Assembly: GCA_958510875.1 (NCBI GenBank) | Contig: OY294067.1 | Location: forward strand, 250,433,736 to 250,497,735 | Direction: 5' to 3' | Length of the DNA stretch: 64,000 nt | From: Endomychus coccineus | Lineage: Eukaryota > Arthropoda > Insecta > Coleoptera > Endomychidae | Translations under genes and position numbers: made by a program | In this document: one piece after another, positions 11,946 to 25,029 of the stretch | Position numbering within the stretch: the first letter of the stretch is position 1 | How the letters are laid out: every line of letters starts with the position of its first letter | The notes under the pieces: model-generated | Told to the model about the DNA's origin: nothing | What the model saw: only the letters and a program-made list of their open reading frames with translations | Databases searched by the model: none

Positions 11946-14900
11946 TAAATGTTCCGTTGTGTTGAGTTATAAATTTACCCGTCAGTGAATTTGTCTCAAA
12001 AAAAGAGGATGTGACTTCTATTTTTTGTATCTCCTATAGTTTCCGAGTTACTATATAGAAACATCGAAATTTGACCAACCTGTACATCTCAGGCAAGGCC
12101 GTAGCTAGAAAATGTTCAAGAAGGAACTGATTAGCCATTCAAAATCAAAATACTATAGTCTTCTATCGTAGTTGAAATAGCAAAAACATCATTTTTTTCC
12201 GTATGGATACTGATTTTTTATCGTTCTATAAGGTAGATAGTGGGGTGTCGTAAGTTTTACGAATGGGGAAGCTGTTAGATAAAAATACAATAAACATACA
12301 TGTAGGTGGAACAAAAAAATAAAAGTTTTTTGGATTTGTTTTGTAAGCTAATCAATTACGTCATCATAAAATGATTGGCCGCCTTGTGACATTCCCCGAA
12401 TAAGTTATTTTTCAACTGAGAACAACGAGAGACTGGTTAATCTTTAAATGCCAGTGTAATTTCATGTAGTAACGTCCATAAATCTCAAAAAGCATTCCAA
12501 AATAGCACCCTCTTTGGTTACGAAACAAACGACTTTTGATAATTGACAAAAATTTAAATGTCAGTAGTTTCATCCAAAATAATTGCAACAAATAAAAATT
12601 TTTTAGTTTCACTTCTAATTTTCTTTAAGCATCAGCCTCCCGACACACAAAATTTCATATAAGAATTCCAGACGAAAAGCAGTTATCCAAAAAATCGGGA
12701 ATTGTAGTTGATGAAAATATTGTTGAAGGCATGGCCAAGGTCATTCTGTGTCTTCAAACATTAAAATCGTCGGAATAAATCATAGTTTCCAAAAGACCGC
12801 AGGAGCACCTTTATTAAATGTTGAATTTTGTTATTTGAAAAATTGTAATATCAATAAATTTCTTTGGAACAATGCTTTAATAAATAAATGACATTACTTT
12901 TAAGCAGTCGGTGTCTAAAATTATGTCACTTCGGAACTAAAATATTTAGTTTATATACCGATTGTGAGAAAAATTACTTAATTCATTCAAGTGTCTCTGT
13001 GTCTTGCTTAAAAGGTCCATGGCTACTCTACTACATGACATTCATTTTTGTTTTCAACTTTGTTCTTTAAAGACATGTCTTTTCTAAAGAGGATGTTGAA
13101 CACATCAAATAATAACATCATTTTGAATATTAAAATAATTAAGTATATACTCAATCACTTTTTCATTTTGAATACTATCTTCAATGCAACAATGTTGATC
13201 TGATTCACACACGAACTTATCTTTTAGAATCAAATTCCGGAGCCATCTACAAAATGTTAGACAATACAATGATTCGCCGATGAAGTTTTGTTTATATAAT
13301 GAATTCTATATAAATATTCCATGAGATATATATTCTCAGGTAATTTAGAATAGTGAGAGTTGATACAACTGAAAAAATGTAGCTTGAGTTAAGTTACATA
13401 ATAATTATTTTCCAATATAGCATTGAAATGAATTACGTCACAATAAATAATTCAGAAGTCGCGCGGTATTATATGTATTGAAACAATTCCGAATTCTCGA
13501 AATTCTCAAAATGGTTTTATCATAATAATGCACAATATTATACCATAATGATAGTATAGAATTTCCGATATTGCTATATCTCAACATTTATAAGTAACCA
13601 AGCAATAATTTCACTTTACAACCCTTGTCATAAATACCGCCTCTTAGGTTACTCCTTCTAATTTCATTTATCCATACAGTCTTCAGAGAACACAATTGAA
13701 AAGGAGGGGAGATGGACACACTCATTTCAGCATGATCTGAAATATTCCAGATCTAAAATCGAATAGCATTTACTTATTAATGGAGGAATTATGTTTTATG
13801 ACTTTTTTTGTCGTCATGGAAATTGGTATAAAATAATTTGTTGTATTGGGTTGATCTCCTACAGTGCTTGAAAGGGAGGAGTATATGATTCATATCATTT
13901 TGATTAATTTCATGTTCACTTTCTCACCTATTACGTGATGGTACTGCCACTGAACACGGAGAATGTCGTATCTCGCTTTTTGTCAGCGATCATGATGAAA
14001 TGGTAGAGGATGATCCCACCAAACATGCCATTATGTCCTGGCGTGCGCGGAAGGAGCTCTCCGGTGCTAAATCGAGTTTATCGAAAATGTCTGGTTTTTT
14101 ACTGCTATTTACGGAAATGGACCCCATCAACTCAGAGAATCTACTTTCTCTATATTTTAAGTCGTATAACTTTCAAAATGTGATATATAGTAAAAGTTGT
14201 TCTTACCGCCTTCACGCCCATTTGCACACCCATATTTCCTGTTGAACATCTATCGCCAAAAGTTGTACAAATAATTCTGCTATAGCGGAAAAAGCGTATA
14301 CACAAATAAAACCCGTAAAACCAGGTATAACGTTTCTCCGCTGTAGCGGGAATGTAATGAAAATGTTTAATTGTAACTGGATTTATTCTCAAAAAATTTT
14401 ACGTCCACTAATATTCTTCAAAAGCAATTCTGATCGATTCATTGGAGTTTGTTCGATTTTTAGGGATGAATATGTAGGATGTGTTCGTGCAAATGGGGGG
14501 GTGGCCTTTGAATCACGACCTATACTTATCTGTCTAAGCTCTACAAAATTTGATTCTTGTTAAAATAAGTATAATCGAATAATAATATTTATTTTTTCAT
14601 TCGTTGGTTCGATTTATATGGTGACCTCCTCTATCTACCCGGAGAAGCAACACGCCCAAAAACATGGATGTGACGCGAAATCAATCTAATTTTACTGTCG
14701 AAAACACTTATAGGATCCTATTTCACCAAGGTTGCGGCACCTTGAAGAGACACCGTAGAGCTACTATCTCACGTGACGAAGAGTTTAGTGTAGTAGACAA
14801 CAGACAACTAGTCTAATTGGAATCGAGAGTAATGGACGGAATATTCCGCGTTGTGTACTACGTGACGTTAAAAACTGCGACACGACTATGTTAAAAACGA

Positions 14901-15156
14901 AACAACAATGTAGTCATTGGTCGTTCGTTGTGAACTGTGTCATATGTCATATTTAAGTTTGATTCTGAGTAATAAGTTCGAGTTGTGAAATACTATACTG
15001 GAATATTAAAGAAGAAATTATAAGATCCCGCTTTGGAAAAACATGAAAAATTGAAGAAAATAATCAATGAAACTAATTGAGACCGGCTTATGGAATTCTG
15101 CAATAATTACCTCCCTGATACGATTACAAGAGGAAAATGAAACTCATTATATTACC
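11946..15156. other. Shared non-coding stretch
   Basis: From about 12,190 it aligns with 39,315-42,200. Two short minus-strand reading stretches near 14,165-14,300 and 13,930-14,020 are shared with 41,220-41,440 (for example GVQMGVKA in both). They are interrupted in unit 1 and I do not recognise a family. No RNA gene was seen. Confidence 0.4.
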
Positions 15157-16585
15157 TACCGGGATATCAAAAATTATCTTGGTCAAGGGTGGTTGTGGAA
15201 TGTAAAACGTGTGTCTTACTTTAAATTTTTGAATATGTTTTGTTTTGTCAGAATCTGTTAAGTCATTGTGTTGAAATTTTCTAATCCAGTTTTTGAATCA
15301 TGCTTCTTACCACACAGCACAAAATTTTCATGATTGAAGCCTATTTTCGAATGGGTGCGCTAGTTAATGGAAATTGGCAATACAGTGAACGTTTGTGTTT
15401 GGACAAAGTTCGAGAGCACTTCCCAAACGTGGCAATATTACCGGACAATTTTTATGCGTGCATTACAAATTGTGTTGAAGTGTTTCGCGAAACTGGTTGT
15501 GTGACTCATAAAGAAGGTGCTGGTAGACCAAGAGTTCGTACAGAAGAAGTTGTCAATGACGTTCGTCAACGTATGGAAGAGGAGCCTGCAAAACCTTTGA
15601 AACGTCTTTCTCAGGAAATTGGACTTTTTTATGGAACATGTCAGAAGATTTTAAAGAAAGACTTGAACATGCATCCATATAAGATGCAAGCACATCAAGC
15701 TCTTCTGCCCGCAGACCACCCCAGACGCCTTGCTCACTGCCGTAGGTTTGTCAATAATTTAATGAATGACGATCTCCTGGACTTGACTTTTTTTTCTGCC
15801 GAAGCGTGGTTCCACCTTTCGGGATATATCAATTCTCAAAATATGCGAATGCGGAGCAATGATAACCCTCATGTTTTTACTGAATCGCCACTAAATGCTC
15901 AAAAAATCGGTGTTTGGATGGCAGTTTCTCGCAAGAATAATTGGGCCAATTTTTTTCGATTTCACCGTCAACGCAAAAAGGTACAGACACAACTTTTTGG
16001 CTGAATTTGTGCACTAGTTAAACGATGATGAACTTCGGTACGGTTATTTCCAGTATGACGGTGCAACAGCACATACTACACGAGAAAATATTGCTTTTCT
16101 TCGCGAGTTTTTTGATGACCGGCCGATAAGTTTGCATACAGAAGTTGAGTTTCCTCTGACATCACCTTGTTTGACAATTATGAACTATTTTATATTTCCT
16201 TCTTACTTAAAAAACAAGATTTTCGCAACTCCGGTAAATAATTTGCAAGAACTTCAACAAAAAATAGTTCAGCAATGTGCAACCATAACGCCAGAAATGC
16301 TGCAAAACGGTTTTCGCAGCATGGGGATGCGCGTCAACTTGTGCATCGAACAAAACGGGGGACATTTCCAACAATTACTGTAATTTAGTTTCTCTTGTTA
16401 CTAAAACCGTTATTTCATGACTTGTAGTTCATTATTGTTTCACAACTGAAATAAATAGGTAAGAAATTTGTAGGTTATTGATCATGTCAGTGTGACAGTG
16501 ACATAATTATTTCAAACGTAAAGTAAGACACACGTTTTAGATTCCACAACCACCCTTGACCAAGATAATTTTTGATATCCCGGTA
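15157..16585 (+). mobile_element. Complete-looking Tc1/mariner element with about 70-bp terminal inverted repeats
   Basis: The left end TACCGGGATATCAAAAATTA recurs as the reverse complement at the right end (to 16,585). The inverted repeats extend about 70 bp, through GGTCAAGGGTGGTTGTGGAAT and AAAACGTGTGTCTTACTTT, with about one mismatch. TA dinucleotides at both ends fit the TA target duplication of this superfamily. The flanks match unit 2 around 42,200-42,300, where no element is present, so it inserted into unit 1 after the duplication or was lost from unit 2. It contains the transposase at 15,300-16,383. Confidence 0.9.
15300..16383 (+). pseudogene. Mariner-type transposase, frameshifted and lacking catalytic acids
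   Basis: The first frame (15,300-16,004, 234 codons) contains the paired helix-turn-helix region, a GRPR linker at residues 75-78 and the block around the first catalytic acid. That block reads FFSAEAWFHL, with Ala at residue 167 where relatives have Asp. A frame change at about 16,000 and a stop near 16,018 precede the second block, GYFQYDGATAHT (Asp kept). The third block is degraded to SPCLTIMNYF, losing the expected Asp. The frame then continues to a stop at 16,381-16,383. The enzyme is therefore dead on three counts, while the terminal repeats are nearly intact. Confidence 0.85.
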
Positions 16586-18970
16586 GTTACTGTAGATCTA
16601 AAATACCTTGTTTTACGTTCTATGTATTATTTTCAGGATGACGTAAGAACAATATTTGCCTACTGTTACAGAAGAAATAAAGGAATCAACACAAACATGA
16701 CAATAATTAAACAACCTACAAAAGACTGATCAACTGAAGAAAAATGCGAGCATAACTATTGAGAAGCTACTAGACAGACACAATCGACGACCTAGTAGGG
16801 ATACATTCATGGAAGAGGATTTAGGATATTGAACGAAAAATGCGAACAGCTCCCATGACCGAATTATATCAAAACTCACAAGAAGGCAGAAGCACTTAAG
16901 AACAATGTGGAGGTAAAAGTCTGAGCTCGGGTAAATGGACAATTTAACGTAAATTCGCTAAGAGATCCTAACACAAGACATACTGTACATTTGAAGCAAG
17001 TATGCGAGAATGAACATAAGACACTATACTGCCAAATTATCCAAAATATGTATTCTTTGCGCTCCCAGTGTGAGTTTCCAGAATATGTAGTAAAGAATAC
17101 CATGTATAGGCATGTACACTTGGTAAGAATGTATGAGGAGCGAATGGAAACTCACTCTATTGTAGATGAAGTGGTGAAAATTCACTTATTAGACCACAGC
17201 ATAATGAGAAAATCAACGAATTTATCGAAGAGAAGGTAGAGGAGAGGCAAATCACGTAGCAGATGTGGCCCAGACACAAAAGTAAACGAGAGTTTACTTC
17301 TAAGTAGTGGATTGAAGTTGCCCAAGGAAATTTCTAGCCGTATGATAGGTAAATTGTACAGAAGCAATTGAACCAATGTTTATAATTTCCCATTATCGTA
17401 AAATTCAAGATATGAATATTGTAGAATGTAGTTATTCATATTATAATTAAGTAATTGGTAAATAAACCAGATTCTTACTTAATTTTTTTTGGAATTAATA
17501 CCTTTATACTCGTAATAAACTCAATAAATAATTTTGTCCTCACCTATAAATAACATCACGTTCCTTTATTACTTTTCATCTACATCAAATTTTAACTTGG
17601 CTTGTAATATACAATTTGGGAATCTTCTAGGATATCATTTCTATTTTTTCAATTCCAATTGTTACATTAATATAGCTTCAAAATTAAGAAATAATAAATT
17701 TAAATATTAAAACTACTCACACATCAGAGCAGATCATAGTATTCTGAATTTAAACAAACGTAATGGTAATTTTCACAAAAATCTTTTATTGAAAAACAGA
17801 CATTGTGTGAAAACAATTAACGTGAATTTGATATATTGGACTGATTAATCTGTTTTTGTGAAAATTACTATTCTATTGTCAGGATTCCGTTTTTACCAGA
17901 TTCAATTATTGCCTATCTATATTTTCATTCACATTATAATCTTTCAGATATTCTATTTCAATACATTATCTGGTTGCAAAACTTACTTTAAACCATTTCC
18001 TGTCAGTCGGTGTTAATTTTATTTTCAGATACTTTTATATTGCAAGTAATAAATAATGCTGTCATGTCAGCATTAAATCTCATTATTCTACCTTGTGAAT
18101 TCTAAATTGCAAGATTTCATCAATAAAATCTATATAAGCGATCGAGTGAGAAAATTATTATATTGCTAATTTTACATTCGCGTGTGACCTTGTCGATCTG
18201 AATAATGTAAGTAATGATTTTTATTCACATTCAATGTAAAATTATTTGAACTGATTCCCAAATTATTTATCATTATGTTTTTGAAGTAACAAAACTAATT
18301 ATCGAAATATTTATCTTGTTTTATCAATTAGTTGAACTGATTTTCAAATTTCTTATCATTATGTGTTGTTCATTGATTAAACTGATCTCCCAATTATTCA
18401 TCATTATGTCTTAAGAATTAGATGAACTGATTTTCAAATTATCAATCATAATTTTTAATAAATTAATTGAATGTTTTATTAATCAATTTATTAAATATCA
18501 AATTTGTCCAATTTCCAAATTATTTGTTATCAAGTTTTGTTTTATTTGTTAATTTGTTTTAATAATCCTAATTAAGTTTTAATTTTACCAAAGCTATTTC
18601 TCTCAATGACATTCAACTCATCTCAAACGAGGCTCCTTAGGAATACGTCATGCCTCTCGGCCCCAAACCAATCTCCATTTATAAACATTCAGAATTACCA
18701 AAATATTCGCTCGTGGCACCATCTTCTAACATTGAAATCCTTTACGAAATGGGAATGAGGATTGCAATCAGAATTTGAGCATTTTATCATCTTATTTATA
18801 ATTACCCTGAATTCAATATTTGCTAATAAATAGAGATGCGGCCATCTATTTTTACTCCCTTCTTCCTTACGTAGTGAATAGTGTTAGGTCACCACATATC
18901 GTTGGAGAGGCGGTGCTTTCATCATTAAATGAGAATAAGGACGATGTAGATAATAGAGTAATTGGTAAAT
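16586..18970. other. Spacer with imperfect short tandem repeats
   Basis: 16,590-17,100 aligns with 42,280-42,665. From 17,110 the sequence is specific to unit 1 in the position of the unit 2 satellite. At about 18,230-18,540 several diverged copies of GAACTGATTTTCAAATTAT plus ATCATTATGT follow one another at 70-90 bp spacing. A short inverted pair (about 17,768 and 17,855) flanks about 80 bp. There is no gene. Confidence 0.4.
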
Positions 18971-19010
<40 letters not shown>

Positions 19011-19020
19011 ACGCGTGTGT
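18971..19020 (+). repeat. (GT)n microsatellite
   Basis: About 25 GT units with a few GC/AC interruptions at the right end. Confidence 0.97.
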
Positions 19021-19498
19021 CCTTCAAAAAGTTGGCATCATTTGAAATAATGTTTTAATAATAGTTTATTTTGAATTTTGACTTTCGTATTGAATTTTGA
19101 TTTAAAATAGATGAAAAATGGACTATTCGGCGGGGTCAGGTAATTTTCACTACCTGTGTCATAAATATTTCAAATTTGAATAATCGCGCGAAATAGGCTT
19201 ATTTATTTGAATGAAAAGTAGTTCTGTTCTGATTTTACAAATGTGTCTCAAATTTTCATATAAGTAGTTCTATCATGCTACCAACTTCCAATTATTACTA
19301 ATTATCGACAAAAATACATTCTTCTTTGGAAAATGAGAATACAGCTCCAAGTTTCTGTCGTTTGATGCAAATTTGATGTATCGTCAAGCAGTTAGGAACG
19401 TAAATGTATTGAAATGGATTCGTTCAGTGATAACATGATGTCAAAGTCATCAATCAAAATATCATCAAACTACTTCATGTATCTACTCAAAGCTAAGG

Positions 19499-19570
19499 AA
19501 TTAATATCAAATTCAATTGTTACTACTCAAGCTATAAAACGGCAATAACAATTGAATTTGATATTAATTT
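19499..19570. repeat. Perfect 24-bp inverted repeat (hairpin)
   Basis: AATTAATATCAAATTCAATT (then GTTA) is followed after 24 bp by its exact reverse complement. At the corresponding place in unit 2 (46,893-46,966) the left arm has decayed and the right arm is kept. Confidence 0.7.
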
Positions 19571-21596
19571 CTTCCGTAAAAAGTCCTAAACTTTGGCAAG
19601 ATGCTACGTAAAGCCGAATGATGATACTTTGATTGGCGACTCCGGCATTATTTCAATACTGAAAAAATCCAAATCAATTCTAGCCTAAATGCAGGCCGAT
19701 AATACCGGCAATAGAAGGGGTATTCTCATTTCCAAAAGAAAAACAAATTTTTGTGAATAATTGAAAGTTAATAGTATGATACAGCTACTATTATGGAACA
19801 GTTTTGTCTAAGTTAAAAATATTTTAGTTCTTCAAAGTAGATATTGAAAAAATGGTAATAACAAAAAGTTTCAATAGAACGCTCTAATTTGAGACGCTTG
19901 TGTGAATTCGGAATGGAAACAACTTTTCTTCATAATTTTTTTTTGCATTCAAACAAATAAGCCTATTTGGAGAGATTATTTCGAAAGAATGTCACTTTTG
20001 ACAGGTAGCGAAAGTCACGTGACTCCGTCACTGTATGCCATTTCTATCTTTTTGGAAGCAAAGCATAACGCTCAAGTCGAATTTCAAAGTATATTATTAT
20101 CAAAAGTTTTTCCCTTCTGATGCCACCTTTTTGAAAGACACTGTATATTATAATCATATTTTTTGTAATGTTGACATACTCTTGAAATTTCAATAAACGA
20201 AAGTTTATGTCATTTTATATTTGTTTTCATCACCCTCCGATGGTTTCAAGAGTTGCGGAATCATTGAATTTTATTTGCTTCCGTCCAACTTGATCATTAT
20301 AACAAAGATATTCAATTTGAATGGGTCAAATAGAAGATGCATTTTACTAACTACGAAAATGGTTCGGAGCTTGATAGATAAATTCACATCAATTGTTAAG
20401 GCGACATGATTTTTTCATCGCATCAACATTTTTCAAAACAATATCTTCCAGTGAAACGTTTTCTTCCAGTTCATGTGAAAACATTGACTCTCGTCAATTG
20501 TAGATTGAAATTTGTGTGATGATTTAAAATTATATATTACATAATACATGACGAATTTTTTCTAAATTACCAACTATGTATCATATATTGTCGAAATCCA
20601 TAATTCTGTATTATATGTATCTTCGATTATGTTGAAATTGGTAAATTTATGGAGGGTGAACATTTTGAAATTTAACATAAAACTGACTAAAATACTTACA
20701 CTTCACTCAAAACGGTTACACTTCAATGATGATGGTAGCCTAACGTGAAAATCGGATGGATAATGAACGACTATTCGACATGTTCCCTGAGTAAGACTTT
20801 GTGGAAATAATTAATATTTCATTGTTTGCGATAGTGGTATTGGAAAACAGCAACATTCAAGGAAGACAGAGCCGTAATTGAGTGTTTCAAGGCAACGAGA
20901 GATTCACCTTCCAATCATTTTATTCAAATTTGCAGTTGCATTATATTGGCGAAGAACTGTAAACCCTTTGACACAGTGGTACCTATAAATGACTGGAAGC
21001 CTTTACTTGACAATACATATATAGAACTCCATCATTTATAAATCATGATGTACATTGTATTTATCAGGAAAGAGAAACTAAATTACCAAATCGACATTTC
21101 AGGATTGTCGAGGATCATTCAAAATCGAAGTATTTATTAACGTGATAGTTATATGAGCTTGATGAACTGTTCTTACTCCTCGAACTAATTGATATTTTTC
21201 ACTACCAGGGGACAAGAGTAAACCATGTATATACGAAGCATATCTGATCTCTATCTCTATTTTAATACTATTTTCCCCTCCAATTAATTCCCACAGCTCG
21301 CGTTGAACATTCACTATAATTCATTCAAAGGAAACGGTTGTTTAGTTCTCAAGAGATTCCTATATATGGCATGTAGAAGATAAGAATAAAACTTCTTTAG
21401 TTTCACATTATTTTGAGAAGTTGAAATTTTAGGGATAGAGATTAATTTTAGAAAAAATACATATTTTTAGAGAAAATTAGTGCACAAATTTAAATGATGA
21501 CTCAACCAGTAATCTACATTGCATATATAGTAATCTCTTGAGAACTAAACAACCGTTTCCTTGATTGAATTATAGTCATTGTACCTTTGTACTATG
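19571..21596. other. Shared non-coding stretch
   Basis: It aligns with 46,960-47,640 and 49,700-50,660 of unit 2, split there by the long-TIR element. It is AT-rich with no recognised gene. Confidence 0.5.
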
Positions 21597-22582
21597 GGTG
21601 TCCCAAAAGTCTGGGAACGGTTGAATATCTCGTAAACAAATCATCGGATCGCAAAGACAAAAAACACGCCTCTTTCTATTTTTAAAGATCTATTCAATGA
21701 TGCAACTAAGAAACCACCCCCGTAGGGGGTGATGAGAGGGGTAGTTTTAAAATTTTAAATAGAAACACCTACTTTTTATTGCATTGTTGCATTCTTCATG
21801 AAAAACTGTGTTAGGATGTGCAATCAACCCTTTTTTCAACCCTACTTAAGGGGTGAAAAAAAGGGCAGTTTTGAATTTGTGGCGGGGAAGTCAGGTGAGA
21901 AAATAACCGGAACTACCATTTTTTGCACCCTCTAAGTGGGGTTAAAGTAAAGGGTTGATTGCACATGAGAACACATTTTTCATGCAGAATGCAACACCGT
22001 ATGAAAACAAATTTTTTTCGCAAAAAAAGCAAAACTGCCCTTTTTTTCACCCCTTAAGTAGGGTTGAAAAAAGGGTTGATTGCATATCCTAACACGGTTT
22101 TTCATGAAGAAAGCAACAATGCAATAAGAAGTAGGTGTTTCCATTAAAAATTTTAAAACTACCCCTCTCATCATCCCCTACATGGGTGGGGGTGGTTTTT
22201 CAGTAGCATCATTAAATTGATCTTTAAAAATAAAAAGAGGCGTGTTTTTTGTCTTTGCGATCCGATGATTTGTTTAAGAGATATTCAACCGTTTCCAGAC
22301 TTTTGGGTGCCCTTTTTTCACCCCTTATGTAGGGTTGAAAAAAGGGTTGATTGCACATTCTAATACAGTTTTTCATGAAGAATGCAACAATGCAATGAAA
22401 AGTAGGTGTTTCCATTTAAAATTTTAAAACTACCTCTCTCATCACCCCCTACGGGGGTGAGGGTGGTTTTTTAGTAGCATCATTAAATAGATCTTTAGAA
22501 ATAAAAAGAGGTGTGTTTTTGTCTTTGCGATCCGATGATTGGTTTACGAGATATTCAACCGTTTCCAGACTTTTGGGACACA
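21597..22582. mobile_element. Fold-back element with a duplicated right arm
   Basis: The left end GGTGTCCCAAAAGTCTGGGA is mirrored at about 22,306 and again at 22,582 (CAGACTTTTGGGACAC). Right arm 1 (about 22,030-22,306) and right arm 2 (about 22,312-22,582) are tandem copies. Each is an inverted match to 21,597-21,865, including the CCACCCCCGTAGGGGGTGAT block and the GGGTTGATTGCAC block. No transposase is present. The frames at 21,980-22,174 and 22,224-22,415 are translations of the repeated arm. It is absent from the matching part of unit 2. Confidence 0.8.
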
Positions 22583-22932
22583 ACTGGGGGGAAAATTCAT
22601 AGTCATGCTCTCTAATACTGCATTGTACGTTAGTCAGTCACCAATTAGAAGGGTTTTTTCCCAATTTAACTCATTGTATTTACTTAGCTCATGAATTGAA
22701 TAGAGTAGCTGAAGTTACACGTCTTTTTCTAACGGACTCATAAAAAGATGATAAAAAGTTTTTGTAAGGCGCTTTGACAACGTGATAAAGAGTAACAATT
22801 GTACGAAAACTAATTGGCGTGAAACCAATGTTAGTTGTTTTCAAGGCTGATTCGACACTTGTGTATTATCAATATTTTTTGAATTATGCTTAGACTTATC
22901 AACATAGAATTATCAAGATGAAAACTAAAAAT
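22583..22932. other. Shared spacer
   Basis: It is similar to unit 2 on both sides of the non-LTR insertion at 52,088-52,950. The intact pre-insertion context (GAAAACTAATTGGCG) lies at about 22,806. There is no gene. Confidence 0.5.
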
Positions 22933-23010
22933 TGAACCATTGCTGGGATTCGCAACCACATCCCTGGATGTTTGTCCAGTGTGTTGACCAATTTCACTAC
23001 CTTGGTCCCG
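22933..23010 (-). repeat. tRNA-like sequence (decayed), part of a dispersed repeat
   Basis: On the minus strand it reads like a tRNA: GGACCAA acceptor-like start, an A-box-like GTGAAATTGGTCAACAC, a CTGGA/TCCAG anticodon stem with a six-base loop, and a damaged B box (GTTGCGAATCC). It is the counterpart of 53,085-53,163. The string CCTCTGAAAGGATAG beside it is shared by all copies in the window. Confidence 0.55.
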
Positions 23011-24103
23011 CCAAAGTCTTATATTTTTTTGAATATAAACCTCTGAAAGGATAGAAGATCGTTGGTAAAGATATGCGTTTTGAAATGAGTAGTGTAGGTG
23101 TGAGTATTCACAGAGCACTTATTGAAAAATAAGAAACCACGATGCTATAATTGAATGAGCTGTTAGTGTACTTGTCAGCCATAGTTAATCCTAGGTTGAA
23201 TGGAATAAACATAATTTCTGTTCTATGCGAAAGACAAACTTTTCGATATTATTGTGCTGACGTGTAAGTTAGATAATTGTACAGAATGTGCAAAATTTTC
23301 CCTATGTTATATTATCTACATTAACATTTTATAGTTTTCAACGGCAGAATTCGTGAGTACATAATTATTATATATCTGAGACGGCTTTGCTTCAAAGTTG
23401 TAATTAGTGTTACTACACATTAGATATAACAACGTTTCAATTAATTTCATAAACGGTTTCAAATCCCCACTTGACCTGATATTTTTACTTACTTAAAGAT
23501 AGTTAATCAAAAATTGTTCTCGTGTCCGTGTGTTTCAATTGTTCAAATAAAACCTAAAACCAGCTTATGTTTGGTTCTTCGAAAATGTTCGTTAATCCAT
23601 ATTAGATTTAATAGATTTCCTAACAATCAATTCATGAATGAAAAATTATCAATTTTTATTGTATCATAGTGTTCTTCGGTGTGAGATATACTGTTTATTA
23701 GAATTTGATTCTGTGAGCAATCTATGTTAATTCAGGTTATTTTTGGGTATAACTTGTAACTTTATTCTGAACGCTATTGAATAAAAGTAATAATAATTGA
23801 AGCGTGAGTATATCAAAAACCACATATATAGCCTTGACTAGTTCAAATTAGGGTGTGTTCGGCCTTTCTGCAAACAATGATAAAATGTACCCTATTCCTT
23901 TTTAAATAACAAACCCAGGCCGCGAATCAAAATAGTGTATTTCAATCAGTTATATGAAAAGAAATGAGCACTGTTGCTTCGGCAATAAACAATAAGGAAA
24001 TAAGACAAAGCATATGAAAACAATAGCAGGTATATTAGTTATTGATGAACAATAAAAAATTGAAGTTTACAAAATCGAATACCCTTTCGGGGTGTCCAAG
24101 ATA
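23011..24103. other. Spacer, first part shared with unit 2
   Basis: 23,011-23,720 aligns with 53,164-53,870. About 23,740-24,103 is specific to unit 1. There is no gene. Confidence 0.5.
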
Positions 24104-25029
24104 TACAGGGTGTCCCAGATTTCAGTAGCAGAACTTTGACATTCGATAGAAAATTTGGTTTTGAGAAAAAAAGTTCCTATTAACTTATATGCACAGACGC
24201 TTAGTTTTTGAGATACAGGGTGTTGAAATTGAAAAAAAAAAAATAGTTTTTTTCAAATATCTCCGGAACCGTTTATCCTACAGAAAACAACTTGTGCAAG
24301 CATTTTCCACTCATAGTAAGCTATGTTCTGTGTGATAAATTTTTTTTTTTAATCAAGATTGGTGAAGATTTTGAAGGGGTAGTTGGTGTTTTTCTCCCCA
24401 ACTTCTACGCCACTGGGAAAAGTACGATTTTGAGACAACTGTTTGAACCGCCAATGTTTTTTACACAAGAAAGGTACTCAAGGTCATAAGCTCTAAAGTT
24501 GACCGTTTTTAAAAAAAATCAACTTTTATGTTGAAAAACATGGTCAATTCTTACTGATAAAACAAAATTTATTCAAACGTTAGAATAAGTAACAATACCA
24601 AAAAATTGACCATGTTGTTCAACATAAAATATGATTTTTATCAAAAACGGTCAAATTTAGAGCTCATGACCAGGAGTACCTTTTTTATGTAGAAGACATT
24701 GCGGTTCAAATAATTGTCTCAAAACTGTACTTTTTCCAGTGACGTAGAAGTTGGGGAGAAAAACACCAACTACCCCTTCAAAATCTTCAACAATCATGAG
24801 TGAAAAAAAAATTTTTATGACACAGAACATAGCTTATTATGAGTAGAAAATGCTTGCAAAAGCTGTTTTTTGTACGATGAACGGTTCCGGAGATATTCGC
24901 AAAAAACGAATGTTTTTCTTCAATTTCAACACCGTATCTCAAAAACTAAGCATCTGTGCATATACGCATTAGGAATTTTTTTCTCATCGCCTGTTGAAGT
25001 TCTGCTACTAAAACCTGGGACACCCTGTA
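24104..25029. mobile_element. Full-length fold-back element ending in TACAGGGTGTCCCAG
   Basis: The left end TACAGGGTGTCCCAGAT is mirrored by CTGGGACACCCTGTA at 25,015-25,029. The two halves (about 460 bp each) are inverted copies of each other nearly to the centre at about 24,565 (for example CATGGTCAATT versus AATTGACCATG). TA flanks fit a TA target duplication. There is no coding capacity: the frame at 24,292-24,489 lies inside one arm. It is absent from unit 2 and would form a very long hairpin when single-stranded or transcribed. Confidence 0.85.

Noticed and set aside
13920..14392. Minus-strand reading with GVQMGVKA shared with 41,205-41,447
   Set aside because: Unit 1 is interrupted, different frames look equally plausible and no family is recognised. 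It could be a decayed exon but cannot be supported.
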